Source: Staphylococcus hominis subsp. hominis (GTDB lineage Bacteria > Bacillota > Bacilli > Staphylococcales > Staphylococcaceae). Taken from it: DNA of 64,000 bases. Positions 1 to 8,310 of the stretch are shown piece by piece; positions within the stretch are counted from its first letter, which is position 1, and the number at the start of each line of letters is the position of its first letter. A model generated the notes under the pieces. The model was not told where the DNA came from, made no database searches, and saw only the letters and a program-made list of their open reading frames with translations. Where the stretch lies: positions 457,393 to 521,392 of the forward strand of contig NZ_PPQE01000025.1 in the NCBI RefSeq assembly GCF_002901845.1, given 5' to 3'. A program made the translations under genes and the position numbers.

Positions 1-84
1 GAAGCTAGTATAGAAGATTTAAAAGCTGCAGGATTACCTAAAAGGGTAGCTGAAAATCTACAATATGCTTTAAAAGAAGATTAA
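1..84 (+). CDS. uvrC: UvrABC system protein C, 3' end only
   Basis: The window opens inside a coding frame that ends with a TAA at 82-84. The last 27 residues (ending NLQYALKED) have the form of the second half of a helix-hairpin-helix motif, with KAAGLPKRVAE at the hairpin. In staphylococci the gene before sdhC is uvrC, whose C-terminus is a tandem HhH DNA-binding module used for the 5' incision in nucleotide excision repair. The identity rests on this short tail plus gene order. Confidence 0.75.
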   Translation, partial: EASIEDLKAAGLPKRVAENLQYALKED

Positions 85-94
85 TTCAAAAAAA

Positions 95-121
95 GGGGTA
101 TGACTTTGAATTTCATACCCC
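95..121 (+). terminator. Hairpin after uvrC
   Basis: The 9-bp inverted repeat GGGGTATGA / TCATACCCC (95-103 and 113-121) follows uvrC. No T-run follows it on the plus strand. A run of A precedes it, so as an intrinsic terminator it would be better formed on the minus strand. Confidence 0.45.
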
Positions 122-124
122 ATA

Positions 125-489
125 CATATAGAAAGAATGTTACAATATAGTTAACAAAAAGCTTATTTTTTTAAGAAAGTATGGAAGCGTTTTCTAAATG
201 AGAAATATTATCATTTTATAGTAGTTGCATGGTTATTGTGTAATACTTGTATATCTCATTTATTCGTCTTATTTTTAATTGTATTTACTTTTTTAAGACA
301 TACTTGTAGTTATAAAAAATAATAATACTCAATCTAATAAAAAGAGATGTTTGATTTGTTTAATTTTCAGAAAATTTACAATCATTATAACTATTATATG
401 TTTATACATACAAGTACTAAATAAAATAGTAAATGCGTTTATAGTACTATCTTAAAAAGAAGCTAATTAAATTTATAAGTTTTATAACA
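125..489. other. Upstream region of sdhCAB (no gene seen)
   Basis: AT-rich stretch with no credible reading frame. Its one clear element is a cre-like site at 182-196. The sdh promoter should lie here, but I could not fix a -35/-10 pair with confidence. Confidence 0.5.
182..196 (+). promoter_or_regulatory. Candidate CcpA cre site upstream of sdhC
   Basis: TGGAAGCGTTTTCTA is close to the Gram-positive cre consensus (TGNAANCGNWNNCW), with the central CG and flanking pseudo-palindrome intact. sdhCAB and other TCA-cycle genes are known to be repressed through CcpA in staphylococci and bacilli. The site lies about 300 bp before the sdhC start, so it would have to overlap or follow a distal promoter. 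This is a match by eye. Confidence 0.55.
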
Positions 490-502
490 GGGGGGACTCC
501 TT

Positions 503-1117
503 TTGGCTAAGTCTAAAAATGAATTTTATCTTAGACGTCTTCATTCACTACTAGGGATTATTCCGATTGGTGCGTTTTTAATTGTTCATTTAATGGTTAA
601 CCACCAAGCGACTCAAGGAGCTGAGGCTTTTAATAAGGCTGCAGGCTTTATGGAATCTTTACCATTTTTATTAGCAGCTGAACTTATTTTAATTTACATT
701 CCAATTTTATATCATGGATTATATGGTATTCATATTGCTTTTACTGCTAAAGAAAATATCGGCCATTATTCATTATTTAGAAACTGGATGTTTGCGTTAC
801 AAAGGTTAACAGGGATTATTGCTTTCGTATTCATCTTTGTACACCTATGGCAAACACGTTTACAAAAACTTTTCTTTGGTAAAGAAATCAGTTATGACAT
901 GATGAATCAAACGTTACAAAATCCAATTTGGGTTATCGTGTACATTATTTGTGTTATTGCTGTCATTTTCCATTTTTCTAATGGTATTTGGTCATTCTTA
1001 GTAACATGGGGATTTTTACAATCTAAAAAATCACAACGTATTTTCACATGGGTTTCATTAATTATTTTCTTAATTCTGTCATACATAGGTGTGACTGCAA
1101 TTTTAGCTTTTGCATAA
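503..1117 (+). CDS. sdhC: Succinate dehydrogenase cytochrome b558 subunit
   Basis: Membrane anchor of complex II. It holds heme b and passes electrons from succinate to menaquinone at the cytoplasmic membrane. The 204-residue protein has about five hydrophobic helices. His14 and His29 lie near the N-terminus and more histidines follow in later helices (LYHGLYGIH, FVHLW, IFHFSNG), the pattern expected for heme ligands in the Bacillus-type single-subunit SdhC. Translation starts at TTG (503), chosen because a strong GGGGGG ribosome site at 490-495 sits just upstream and the family begins this close to the first helix. It is the first gene of sdhCAB. Confidence 0.95.
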   Translation: MAKSKNEFYLRRLHSLLGIIPIGAFLIVHLMVNHQATQGAEAFNKAAGFMESLPFLLAAELILIYIPILYHGLYGIHIAFTAKENIGHYSLFRNWMFALQRLTGIIAFVFIFVHLWQTRLQKLFFGKEISYDMMNQTLQNPIWVIVYIICVIAVIFHFSNGIWSFLVTWGFLQSKKSQRIFTWVSLIIFLILSYIGVTAILAFA

Positions 1118-1197
1118 AAAATGAAAGTAATAAAAGCATAGTTATAAAAGGAATCAATAGGTTAGTTTCAGATATATTTTAGGGGAGTGACAATTCT

Positions 1198-2964
1198 ATG
1201 GCAGAGAAAAAAATTATTGTTGTCGGAGGTGGCCTCGCGGGGCTGATGTCAACAATTAAAGCTGCAGAACAAGGTGCACATGTGGACTTATTCTCAATTG
1301 TACCTGTTAAACGTTCGCACTCTGTATGTGCCCAAGGTGGTATTAATGGTGCGGTAAATACTAAAGGTGAAGGAGATTCACCATGGATTCATTTTGACGA
1401 TACAGTATACGGTGGAGATTTTTTAGCGAACCAACCACCAGTCAAAGCAATGACTGAAGCTGCACCAAAAATTATCCATTTATTAGATCGTATGGGCGTT
1501 ATGTTTAATAGAACAAATGAAGGATTGTTAGACTTTAGACGTTTCGGAGGTACACTTCATCATAGAACAGCATATGCTGGTGCAACTACAGGACAACAAT
1601 TACTTTATGCTTTAGATGAACAAGTTCGTTCTTTTGAAGTTGATGGTTTAGTTACTAAGTATGAAGGATGGGAATTTTTAGGATTAGTTAAAGATGATGA
1701 AAATGCAGCAAGGGGTATTGTTGCTCAAAATTTAACTACTTCTGAAATTAAATCTTTCGGTTCTGATGCTGTTATTATGGCTTCAGGTGGTCCGGGTATT
1801 ATTTTTGGTAAAACAACGAATTCAATGATTAATACTGGATCAGCTGCATCTATCGTGTATCAACAAGGCGCTAAATATGCAAATGGAGAATTTATTCAAA
1901 TACATCCTACGGCAATTCCTGGTGATGATAAATTACGTTTAATGAGTGAATCAGCACGTGGTGAAGGTGGTCGAATTTGGACTTATAAAGATGGAAAACC
2001 ATGGTACTTCTTAGAAGAAAAGTATCCTGATTATGGTAACTTAGTACCACGTGATATTGCAACACGTGAAATCTTTGATGTATGTATCAATCAAAAATTA
2101 GGTATTAATGGTGAAAATATGGTGTATCTTGATTTATCTCATAAAGATCCACATGAATTAGATGTTAAATTAGGTGGTATTATTGAGATTTATGAAAAAT
2201 TCACTGGTGATGATCCACGTAAAGTACCTATGAAAATATTCCCAGCAGTACATTATTCAATGGGTGGATTATATGTAGATTATGATCAAATGACAACTAT
2301 TAAAGGGTTATTTGCTGCAGGAGAATGTGATTTCTCTCAACATGGCGGTAACCGTTTAGGTGCTAACTCGTTATTATCAGCGATTTACGGCGGTACAGTA
2401 GCAGGTCCAAATGCAATTAAATACGTTGAAAATATCGAAACATCATATACTGAGTTAGATGACAGTATTTACCAAAATCGTGTAGATGAAGAACAAAAAC
2501 GTTTCGACGAATTACTTAATATGCGTGGTACTGAAAATGCTTATAAACTTCACCGTGAATTAGGCGAGATTATGACAGCAAACGTTACAGTAGTACGTGA
2601 AAATGACAAATTATTAGAAACGGATAAAAAAATTGTTGAGTTAATGGAACGTTATCAAAATATTGATATGGAAGATACACAAACTTGGAGTAACCAAGCT
2701 GTATTCTTTACACGTCAATTATGGAACATGTTGCAACTAGCACGTGTCATAACAATTGGTGCGTATAACCGAAATGAATCTCGGGGAGCACATTATAAAC
2801 CAGAATTCCCAGATCGTAATGACGATGAATGGTTAAAAACAACTTTAGCTGAATATCAAGGTGAATATGAAGCACCTAAATTCACATATGAACCTGTCGA
2901 TATCAGTTTAATTCCACCACGTAAACGTGACTATACTAGTAAATCTAAAGGAGGTAAAAAATGA
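1198..2964 (+). CDS. sdhA: Succinate dehydrogenase flavoprotein subunit
   Basis: Catalytic subunit of complex II, oxidising succinate to fumarate with covalently bound FAD. The 588 residues begin with the dinucleotide-binding motif GGGLAGL (10-16). His41 in RSHSVCAQGG is the expected site of covalent FAD attachment. HPTA, SARGEGGR and the C-terminal GGNRLGANSL motif of the FAD/substrate site are present. The ribosome site GGGGAG precedes the ATG. The stop overlaps the sdhB start (ATGATG), so SdhA and SdhB are translationally coupled. Length and motifs are normal for the Bacillus-type enzyme. Confidence 0.97.
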   Translation: MAEKKIIVVGGGLAGLMSTIKAAEQGAHVDLFSIVPVKRSHSVCAQGGINGAVNTKGEGDSPWIHFDDTVYGGDFLANQPPVKAMTEAAPKIIHLLDRMGVMFNRTNEGLLDFRRFGGTLHHRTAYAGATTGQQLLYALDEQVRSFEVDGLVTKYEGWEFLGLVKDDENAARGIVAQNLTTSEIKSFGSDAVIMASGGPGIIFGKTTNSMINTGSAASIVYQQGAKYANGEFIQIHPTAIPGDDKLRLMSESARGEGGRIWTYKDGKPWYFLEEKYPDYGNLVPRDIATREIFDVCINQKLGINGENMVYLDLSHKDPHELDVKLGGIIEIYEKFTGDDPRKVPMKIFPAVHYSMGGLYVDYDQMTTIKGLFAAGECDFSQHGGNRLGANSLLSAIYGGTVAGPNAIKYVENIETSYTELDDSIYQNRVDEEQKRFDELLNMRGTENAYKLHRELGEIMTANVTVVRENDKLLETDKKIVELMERYQNIDMEDTQTWSNQAVFFTRQLWNMLQLARVITIGAYNRNESRGAHYKPEFPDRNDDEWLKTTLAEYQGEYEAPKFTYEPVDISLIPPRKRDYTSKSKGGKK

Positions 2965-3821
2965 TGGCTAACAATCAATCAGTAAAAGAAACTCCAGAAG
3001 AATTACGTCATACAGATGAACAACATAATCAAGAAATAACACATAAAAAAGAAAAACACACGCAAAAAACAGTTAAATTGATTATTAAACGTCAAGATAA
3101 TCAAGAAGCAAAAGCGTATGAAGAAACATTTGAAATTCCTTATAAAGAGAATTTAAACGTGATTGCTTGTTTAATGGAAATAAGACGCAACCCTGTTAAT
3201 AGTAAAGGAGAAAAAACAACGCCAGTAGTATGGGATATGAACTGCTTAGAAGAAGTATGTGGTGCTTGTTCAATGGTTATTAATGGTCGTGCACGTCAAG
3301 CCTGCTCAGCCATTGTTGACCAATTAGAACAGCCGATTCGTTTGGAACCTATGAGTACATTCCCAGTCATTCGTGATTTACAGGTTGATCGTACAAGAAT
3401 GTTTGATAACTTAAAACGTATGAAGGCTTGGATTCCAATTGATGGTACTTATGATTTAGGCCCAGGTCCACGTATTCCAGAAAAGAAACGTCAAACAGCA
3501 TATGAATTATCAAAATGTATGACATGTGGTGTATGTTTAGAAGTGTGTCCTAATGTAACACGTAATAATAAATTTATTGGTGCGCAAGCTATTTCACAAG
3601 TACGTTTATTTGATCTACATCCAACTGGTTCAATGACTAAAGATGAACGACTGAATGCTTTAATGGGTGAAGGTGGTTTACAAGAATGTGGTAACTCTCA
3701 AAACTGTGTTAATGCATGTCCAAAAGGTATCCCATTAACAACGTCAATTGCAGCAATGAACCGTGAAACATCGTTCCATATGTTTAAATCTTTCTTTGGT
3801 TCTGATCATCAAGTAAATTAA
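2961..3821 (+). CDS. sdhB: Succinate dehydrogenase iron-sulfur subunit
   Basis: Electron-transfer subunit of complex II. It carries a [2Fe-2S] ferredoxin domain (CLEEVCGACS ... ARQAC) and two C-terminal cluster motifs, CMTCGVCLEVCP for [4Fe-4S] and CGNSQNCVNACP for the next centre. The N-terminus has about 35 charged, glutamine/histidine/lysine-rich residues before the ferredoxin fold, longer than the Bacillus subtilis protein. Two adjacent ATGs (2961 and 2964) both fit the AGGAGGT site at 2949-2955. The start overlaps the sdhA stop, and a strong terminator follows. Confidence 0.96.
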   Translation: MMANNQSVKETPEELRHTDEQHNQEITHKKEKHTQKTVKLIIKRQDNQEAKAYEETFEIPYKENLNVIACLMEIRRNPVNSKGEKTTPVVWDMNCLEEVCGACSMVINGRARQACSAIVDQLEQPIRLEPMSTFPVIRDLQVDRTRMFDNLKRMKAWIPIDGTYDLGPGPRIPEKKRQTAYELSKCMTCGVCLEVCPNVTRNNKFIGAQAISQVRLFDLHPTGSMTKDERLNALMGEGGLQECGNSQNCVNACPKGIPLTTSIAAMNRETSFHMFKSFFGSDHQVN

Positions 3822-3834
3822 ATATGACATATTT

Positions 3835-3866
3835 GCCAGCAAAGTAAAAACTTTGCTGGTTTTTAT
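3835..3866 (+). terminator. Terminator of sdhCAB
   Basis: A perfect 9-bp stem, CCAGCAAAG (3836-3844) with CTTTGCTGG (3851-3859), six-base loop, then a T-rich tail. A canonical intrinsic terminator. Confidence 0.9.
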
Positions 3867-3996
3867 TAATGGGGAATTCAATACGGATATAAATGTTTAT
3901 TTAGTAAAATGAAAATGAGCAAAAATATCAATTAATGAATGATTAGGTTTGTCTATGGTAAAATAAACGTATTATGTATTATAAGGATGAATGTAA

Positions 3997-4794
3997 ATGA
4001 ATAAACCCATTGGTGTCATAGACTCTGGAGTGGGAGGACTAACTGTAGCTAAAGAAATTATGCGACAACTTCCTAATGAGACAATATATTATTTAGGCGA
4101 TATCGCAAGGTGTCCATACGGTCCAAGACCTGGAGAAGAAGTAAAAACTTTTACGACGCAACTTGCTAATAAACTGATGGAATTTGATATAAAAATGTTA
4201 GTCATTGCTTGTAATACTGCAACTGCAGTGGCGTTAGAACATTTACAGCAGTTATTACCAATTCCAGTTATTGGAGTCATTGAACCTGGTGCTAGAACCG
4301 CTATTATGACTACAAAAAATCAAAAAGTTTTAATTTTAGGTACTGAGGGCACGATTAAATCAGAAGCTTACCGCCATCATATTAAAAGAATAAACCCAAA
4401 TGTCGAAGTATATGGGGTAGCATGTCCAGGTTTCGTACCCCTCGTTGAACAAATGCGTTATGATGACCCTACAATAACTAGTATTGTAATACATCAGACT
4501 TTAAAACATTGGCGTAACACAGATGCCGATACTGTTATTTTAGGCTGTACGCATTATCCATTATTATATAAACCCATTAATGATTATTTTGGTGGAAATA
4601 AAAAAGTTATTTCTTCTGGGCTTGAAACTGCACGTGAAGTAAGTGCATTACTTACGTTTAGTAATGAACATGCAAGCTATACGCAACATCCAAAACATCG
4701 ATTTTTTGCAACAGGTGATACGGTTCATATTAAACATATCATTTCTCAATGGTTAAAATTAGATGTAGAAGTTGAACGTATAAAACTAGATTAA
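3997..4794 (+). CDS. murI: Glutamate racemase
   Basis: Interconverts L- and D-glutamate, supplying the D-Glu added by MurD to the peptidoglycan stem peptide. The 265-residue protein has the two catalytic cysteines of the Asp/Glu racemase family, Cys72 in ACNTATA and Cys184 in GCTHYPLL, each in half of a pseudo-symmetric fold, and the N-terminal [11 protein letters not shown] signature. The ATG follows a GGATG-type ribosome site. It lies 30 bp upstream of rdgB, and the same murI-rdgB-phosphodiesterase run is found in other Firmicutes. Confidence 0.96.
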   Translation: MNKPIGVIDSGVGGLTVAKEIMRQLPNETIYYLGDIARCPYGPRPGEEVKTFTTQLANKLMEFDIKMLVIACNTATAVALEHLQQLLPIPVIGVIEPGARTAIMTTKNQKVLILGTEGTIKSEAYRHHIKRINPNVEVYGVACPGFVPLVEQMRYDDPTITSIVIHQTLKHWRNTDADTVILGCTHYPLLYKPINDYFGGNKKVISSGLETAREVSALLTFSNEHASYTQHPKHRFFATGDTVHIKHIISQWLKLDVEVERIKLD

Positions 4795-4824
4795 ATTTAA
4801 AACAGAATTGAAAGGAAGATTTAA

Positions 4825-5406
4825 GTGGCAGACATTGTTATAGCTTCTAACAACAAAGGTAAAATAAATGACTTTAAAACTATTTTTCCAAATGATAATG
4901 TTATTGGCATTTCAGAAATTATAAAAGACTTTGATGTTGAAGAAACAGGTACTACCTTTGAAGAAAATGCACGATTAAAATCTGAAGCGGCAGCTAAAGC
5001 ACTCAATAAAAGAGTGATTGCCGATGATAGTGGTTTAGAAGTATATGCTCTAAATGGTGAGCCTGGTGTATATTCTGCACGTTATGCTGGTCTTGAGAAA
5101 AATGATGAGTCAAATATTGATAAAGTACTTAAAAAGTTAGAAGGTAAGACAAATAGAAAGGCACAATTTGTATGTGTGATTAGTATGAGTGCGCCAAATG
5201 AACCAACACATATATTCAAAGGAACTGTATCTGGAGAAATTACAACAGAACGTAAAGGTGATTATGGATTCGGGTATGATCCTATTTTTTATCTTCCAGA
5301 AAAAAACAAAACAATGGCTGAATTAACTACAGAAGAAAAAAGCGATGTGAGTCATCGTGGAAATGCAATTAAAGCTTTAAATGAATATTTGGAGCGTGAA
5401 AAATAA
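4825..5406 (+). CDS. rdgB: dITP/XTP pyrophosphatase (RdgB/HAM1 family)
   Basis: House-cleaning enzyme that hydrolyses non-canonical purine triphosphates (ITP, dITP, XTP) to monophosphates and keeps them out of nucleic acids. The 193 residues contain the SNNKGK nucleotide-binding motif near the N-terminus, then FEENARLKSEAA, ADDSGLEV and a C-terminal SHRGNAIKAL, all family hallmarks. Translation starts at GTG 4825 behind GGAAG. Its stop overlaps the next ATG by one base, so the downstream phosphodiesterase is coupled to it. Confidence 0.95.
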   Translation: MADIVIASNNKGKINDFKTIFPNDNVIGISEIIKDFDVEETGTTFEENARLKSEAAAKALNKRVIADDSGLEVYALNGEPGVYSARYAGLEKNDESNIDKVLKKLEGKTNRKAQFVCVISMSAPNEPTHIFKGTVSGEITTERKGDYGFGYDPIFYLPEKNKTMAELTTEEKSDVSHRGNAIKALNEYLEREK

Positions 5407-5927
5407 TGTCTAAAATGTCTAAATGGTTAATTGTAAGTGATAATCATACAGAATCTGGAATTCTGTATGAATTATACGACTATCATAAAGACGCAGATAT
5501 ATGCTTACATTTAGGAGATTCTGAATTTAAATATAACGATACTGAATTGAACTTGTATCAACGTGTAAAAGGTAATTGTGACTTTTATCCTGAATTTCCA
5601 AATGAAGACATTATTGAAAAGAACAGTGTTAAAGCATTATACACCCACGGTCATCTTTATGGTGTAAATCAAACGCGTATGCGTTTGGCTGAAAAAGCAC
5701 AATCTCTTGGTTGTCAATTTGCGTTTTATGGGCATACACATATAGCTAAATATGAAAAAATAGGAGACGTCCATATTATAAATCCTGGTAGTATTTCACA
5801 ATCGCGTAGTAATATAGAAGAAACGTACGCAGAACTACTTATAGAGGATGAAAGTAAAAAAGCTACGCTGAATTTTAGAAATAGAGATCATCAAGTCATT
5901 CAATCAATAGAATTTGAAATTAATTAA
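5406..5927 (+). CDS. YfcE/YsnB-type metallophosphoesterase
   Basis: Small single-domain phosphodiesterase of the calcineurin-like family (YsnB/MJ0936 type). The metal-binding motifs appear in order in the 173-residue chain: SDNH, GDSE, GNCD, THGH and GHTH. Enzymes of this group hydrolyse artificial phosphodiesters, and the natural substrate is generally unknown. The start overlaps the rdgB stop by one base. A second ATG four codons in could also serve. A weak hairpin at 5941-5971 (TAGGACTA/TAGTCCTA) may end the operon, though no clean T-run follows it. Confidence 0.9.
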   Translation: MSKMSKWLIVSDNHTESGILYELYDYHKDADICLHLGDSEFKYNDTELNLYQRVKGNCDFYPEFPNEDIIEKNSVKALYTHGHLYGVNQTRMRLAEKAQSLGCQFAFYGHTHIAKYEKIGDVHIINPGSISQSRSNIEETYAELLIEDESKKATLNFRNRDHQVIQSIEFEIN

Positions 5928-6150
5928 CTATTAAAAGGGCTAGGACTACAATGCAAGATAGTCTAGTCCTATCTAATTTCAAGTTTGGTACCAAACATTT
6001 AGCTATTTAGTTTAACTAAATAGCAACGAAAAAAGTATGTGATTAGTTGCAATTATACGTAATTAGTGGAAAATATAAACTTTTTTTATATTAAAGCTAT
6101 TGCTAAATAAGATTTCTTTAGATATAATAATACTTGTGTTAAAAAATAAT

Positions 6151-6224
6151 GTCCTGGTAGCTCAGCTGGATAGAGCAATGGCCTTCTAAGCCATCGGTCG
6201 GGGGTTCGAATCCCTCCCAGGACG
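6151..6224 (+). tRNA. tRNA-Arg (anticodon TCT)
   Basis: A full cloverleaf can be drawn: acceptor GTCCTGG (6151-6157) with CCAGGAC (6217-6223), D-stem GCTC/GAGC, anticodon stem ATGGC/GCCAT with loop CTTCTAA, and T-arm GGGGGTTCGAATCCC. The anticodon is TCT at 6185-6187, which reads AGA (arginine). CCA is not encoded. The 3' end is the attachment site of the adjoining island, and integration has kept the gene intact. Confidence 0.96.
6211..6223 (+). repeat. att site, left copy (attL core)
   Basis: TCCCTCCCAGGAC at the 3' end of tRNA-Arg. It is repeated identically at 12811-12823, and similarity continues through CTAATA and the following terminator. Confidence 0.85.
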
Positions 6225-6233
6225 CTAATACCT

Positions 6234-6263
6234 CCCGTTAACCATTATGGTTACGGGGTTTTT
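6234..6263 (+). terminator. Terminator after tRNA-Arg (island copy)
   Basis: Stem CCCGT-AACCA with TGGTT-ACGGG (one bulged T), followed by TTTTT. A near-identical hairpin lies at 12833-12863 beyond the second att copy, so this one probably came with the island and restored termination of the tRNA. Confidence 0.85.
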
Positions 6264-6269
6264 ACTGTG

Positions 6270-6291
6270 TTTGGTGAAAATTTGGTGAAAA
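6270..6291 (+). repeat. Tandem 11-bp repeat, probable integrase arm site (left)
   Basis: TTTGGTGAAAA occurs twice head to tail (6270-6280, 6281-6291), between the att core and the integrase stop. A matching pair, TTTGGGGAAAA twice, sits at the other end of the island at 12689-12710. Tandem short repeats flanking attP are typical arm-type binding sites of tyrosine integrases. Confidence 0.6.
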
Positions 6292-6295
6292 CAAT

Positions 6296-7018
6296 TTAAA
6301 GTTTATTCAAAAACTCAATCATATTTTTATCTTCACGTTCATAAATTTCTTCTAATAAGTGTAGGTAAACAGATTGTGTGACCAATGTAGAAGTATGGCC
6401 TAACCTTTTTGATATATAATGTAAACTATAACCATTATGAATTAACACAGACGCATGTGTATGCCTCAAGGCGTTTATCGTAATAGATTTAATGCCTAAG
6501 TGTACGCATGCTTTTTTTAATACCTTATTTATAGCAGTATTTGATATAACGTGACCATTTACTGTAAATACATAGCCATTAATATTGGCTGGTTTCTTCT
6601 CAATAAACCTTTTTACTTTATTTAGTGTATTTGTATCAATAGAAATAATACGATCTGATGTTTCTGTTTTTGTACCAGGCAAATGTATTTTATTGTCACC
6701 TAAGTAAAAATCATCACGCTGCATGTTTGCTATTTCAGAAAAGCGTCCTCCAGTCACTAACGCCATTAATAATACTAATGATGATGTAGTATCTTTTTGT
6801 TCTAAATAATGTTTAAGTTTCACATATTCAGTATGGCTAATAAACTTCAAATCTTCACTCTTGCTAGGATTAGCACCTGTGATAGTTGCTTTATATGTAG
6901 GATTACGCATAATTAAACCTTCATGTATTGCTTGGTCACATACATTTCTTACATAACTGTTTAATTTTCTTGCAGTTTCTCTATTGTGATTTTTACCATA
7001 TTCATATCTATTTGACAT
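6296..7018 (-). pseudogene. Tyrosine integrase, N-terminally truncated
   Basis: The 240-residue frame covers the end of the core-binding domain (LNSYVRNVCDQAIHEGL) and the whole catalytic domain of a phage-type tyrosine recombinase. The catalytic residues can be placed: Arg in TGGRFSEI, the HxxR-equivalent in NALRHTHAS, His in LGHTS and nucleophile Tyr in SVYLHL. Related phage integrases run to about 350-400 residues, so the arm-binding domain is missing. No ribosome site precedes the first ATG, and the sequence beyond it belongs to a plus-strand frame, so a deletion junction near 7018 is likely. The catalytic domain could survive as a short protein but is unlikely to recombine att sites alone. 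Confidence 0.7.
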
Positions 7019-7377
7019 GTGATGAAATAAGAGGTGTAATCGCTGTATCTTATCCTATTGATAAGCTTGTAGAGTGGATTATTGAGAGTAAAGAAAATCT
7101 ACAAAAGTATAAAGATAGATTTAAAGTTAATATGAATACTCTCAAGGAAATTATTAGTAAATACTCAAAATCAGATCAAATAGCTATCATGACTTATATG
7201 AATTCTAATGGTCGATTTAGACCAACAAAATTAATAGATAGATTATGTGAAGAAATTTTTGAAAGAACAAATGATGAGCGTGGGCAACGTTTTAAAGAGC
7301 AAGAAAGAAAAAGGATATTGAGCATTATGAATATGAGAAAACCTATTAATACAATAAATAAAACAAAAGGTGCGTGA
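7012..7377 (+). CDS. Phage-like protein of unknown function, probably 5'-truncated
   Basis: An open frame rich in charged helices (KLVEWIIESKENL, DQIAIMTYMNSNG, RLCEEIFERTNDERG). Codon use looks genuinely coding from about 7030, but the only in-frame start near the junction is TTG 7012, inside the divergent integrase. The true 5' end was probably lost in the deletion that shortened the integrase. A sigma-like gene follows by six bases, behind AAAGGTG. The pair resembles small regulatory genes of staphylococcal prophages and islands, but I do not recognise the family and assign no function. Confidence 0.5.
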   Translation: MTCDEIRGVIAVSYPIDKLVEWIIESKENLQKYKDRFKVNMNTLKEIISKYSKSDQIAIMTYMNSNGRFRPTKLIDRLCEEIFERTNDERGQRFKEQERKRILSIMNMRKPINTINKTKGA

Positions 7378-7383
7378 CTACTA

Positions 7384-7721
7384 TTGCTGCATGATATAGC
7401 AACAGTCAAAAAGAATATTGAAGAATACCGAAAAAATAAAAGGCAAAGTAATATAGAAGTTGTAGATACATCAATAGAAGACTTTTTCTCTCTTGATACT
7501 AATGCGAGTGATGAAGTTCAAAATTTAAATGTAGAAAATCATATATATATATCAATAACTTAATAGATGAAGTTAATTTGATAGCAACAGATAGAGAATT
7601 TAGTGTTTTTTGGTTAATCATTAGTGGTAGGGAATTAAATGATATAGCAAAAATATTTAATCTAACTGTTCAAAGAATAAGACAAATATTCGATGAAACA
7701 ATAGAGAAGTTATTTTATTAA
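7384..7721 (+). pseudogene. Sigma-like/HTH phage regulator, frameshifted in an AT repeat
   Basis: The frame starts at TTG 7384 (LLHDIATVKKNIEEY...) and stops at 7561-7563 after 59 residues. Coding continues in another frame to TAA 7719-7721 with LIATDREFSVFWLIISG and a C-terminal helix-turn-helix-like RELNDIAKIFNLTVQRIRQ, the layout of sigma-70 region 4 or ArpU-type late regulators. The break lies in (AT)6 at 7541-7552. Removing one AT unit joins the halves into about 112 residues reading HIYINNLIDEVN across the junction. The product is inferred from this HTH pattern alone. Confidence 0.65.
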
Positions 7722-8270
7722 ACAGTTTTATAATAAAAAGAACGACACGAACGACGGGTTAAAAAAGAACATAGTCATTGTTGATTTTACACCTTTAATT
7801 AACTTTAATTTTCGAGAGATTTAAAACTATATAGAAACTATGAGCTTCTAAGTGTAGAAAATAATTATTAAGTTTAATAATTAAAATCAGCTAAAATACT
7901 ATATATTACTACATTTCATATTAGGTTTTCTTAGGTAGTTAAATGTATATTGAATGTTAAATATTAAATAAGAGTTTAATTTGTTAATATCTAAAGTAAA
8001 GGTTTGTTTTTCTAATTTTTTAAAATTTACCATTTATTTGTGTTCTAAGAGTTATTAAATAAAAAATATATGAAATTCTCTAAATGCTCTAAAAAGTACA
8101 TTAAAATTGCAAATAAAGGTATTCTGATTTTTTATAAAATCTTAGATATTAAGACAAAAAAATAAAACCAATTTGTAAAAAACAAACTGGATTTGTGGAT
8201 TATGCTTATTTTATTTTTATAAATTTAAGTTATCACAAATAAAGCAACTATGATTATTTAAAAAAATAAG
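7722..8270. other. Island intergenic region (nothing recognised)
   Basis: About 550 bp of very AT-rich sequence between the phage-like remnant and cadD. I see no credible reading frame on either strand. An imperfect inverted repeat at about 8168-8192 (CCAATTTGT / ACAAACTGG, one mismatch) may be a degenerate terminator. Confidence 0.4.
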
Positions 8271-8271
8271 T

Positions 8272-8300
8272 TATAATACATTCAAAAATATTTTTGAATG
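8272..8300 (+). promoter_or_regulatory. cadD promoter -10 and CadX-type operator
   Basis: A perfect 22-bp palindrome, CATTCAAAAATATTTTTGAATG (8279-8300, shown in halves CATTCAAAAAT and ATTTTTGAATG), lies directly behind a TATAAT (8272-8277) and ends 11 bp before the cadD ATG. ArsR-family CadC operators have the same form (ATTCAAAT...ATTTGAAT), so metal-relieved repression by the CadX protein encoded downstream is the obvious reading. Confidence 0.75.
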
Positions 8301-8310
8301 AGGTGTAATT

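Noticed and set aside
95..121. Considered as a strong rho-independent terminator for uvrC
   Set aside because: No T-run on the plus strand; kept only as a hairpin with moderate confidence.
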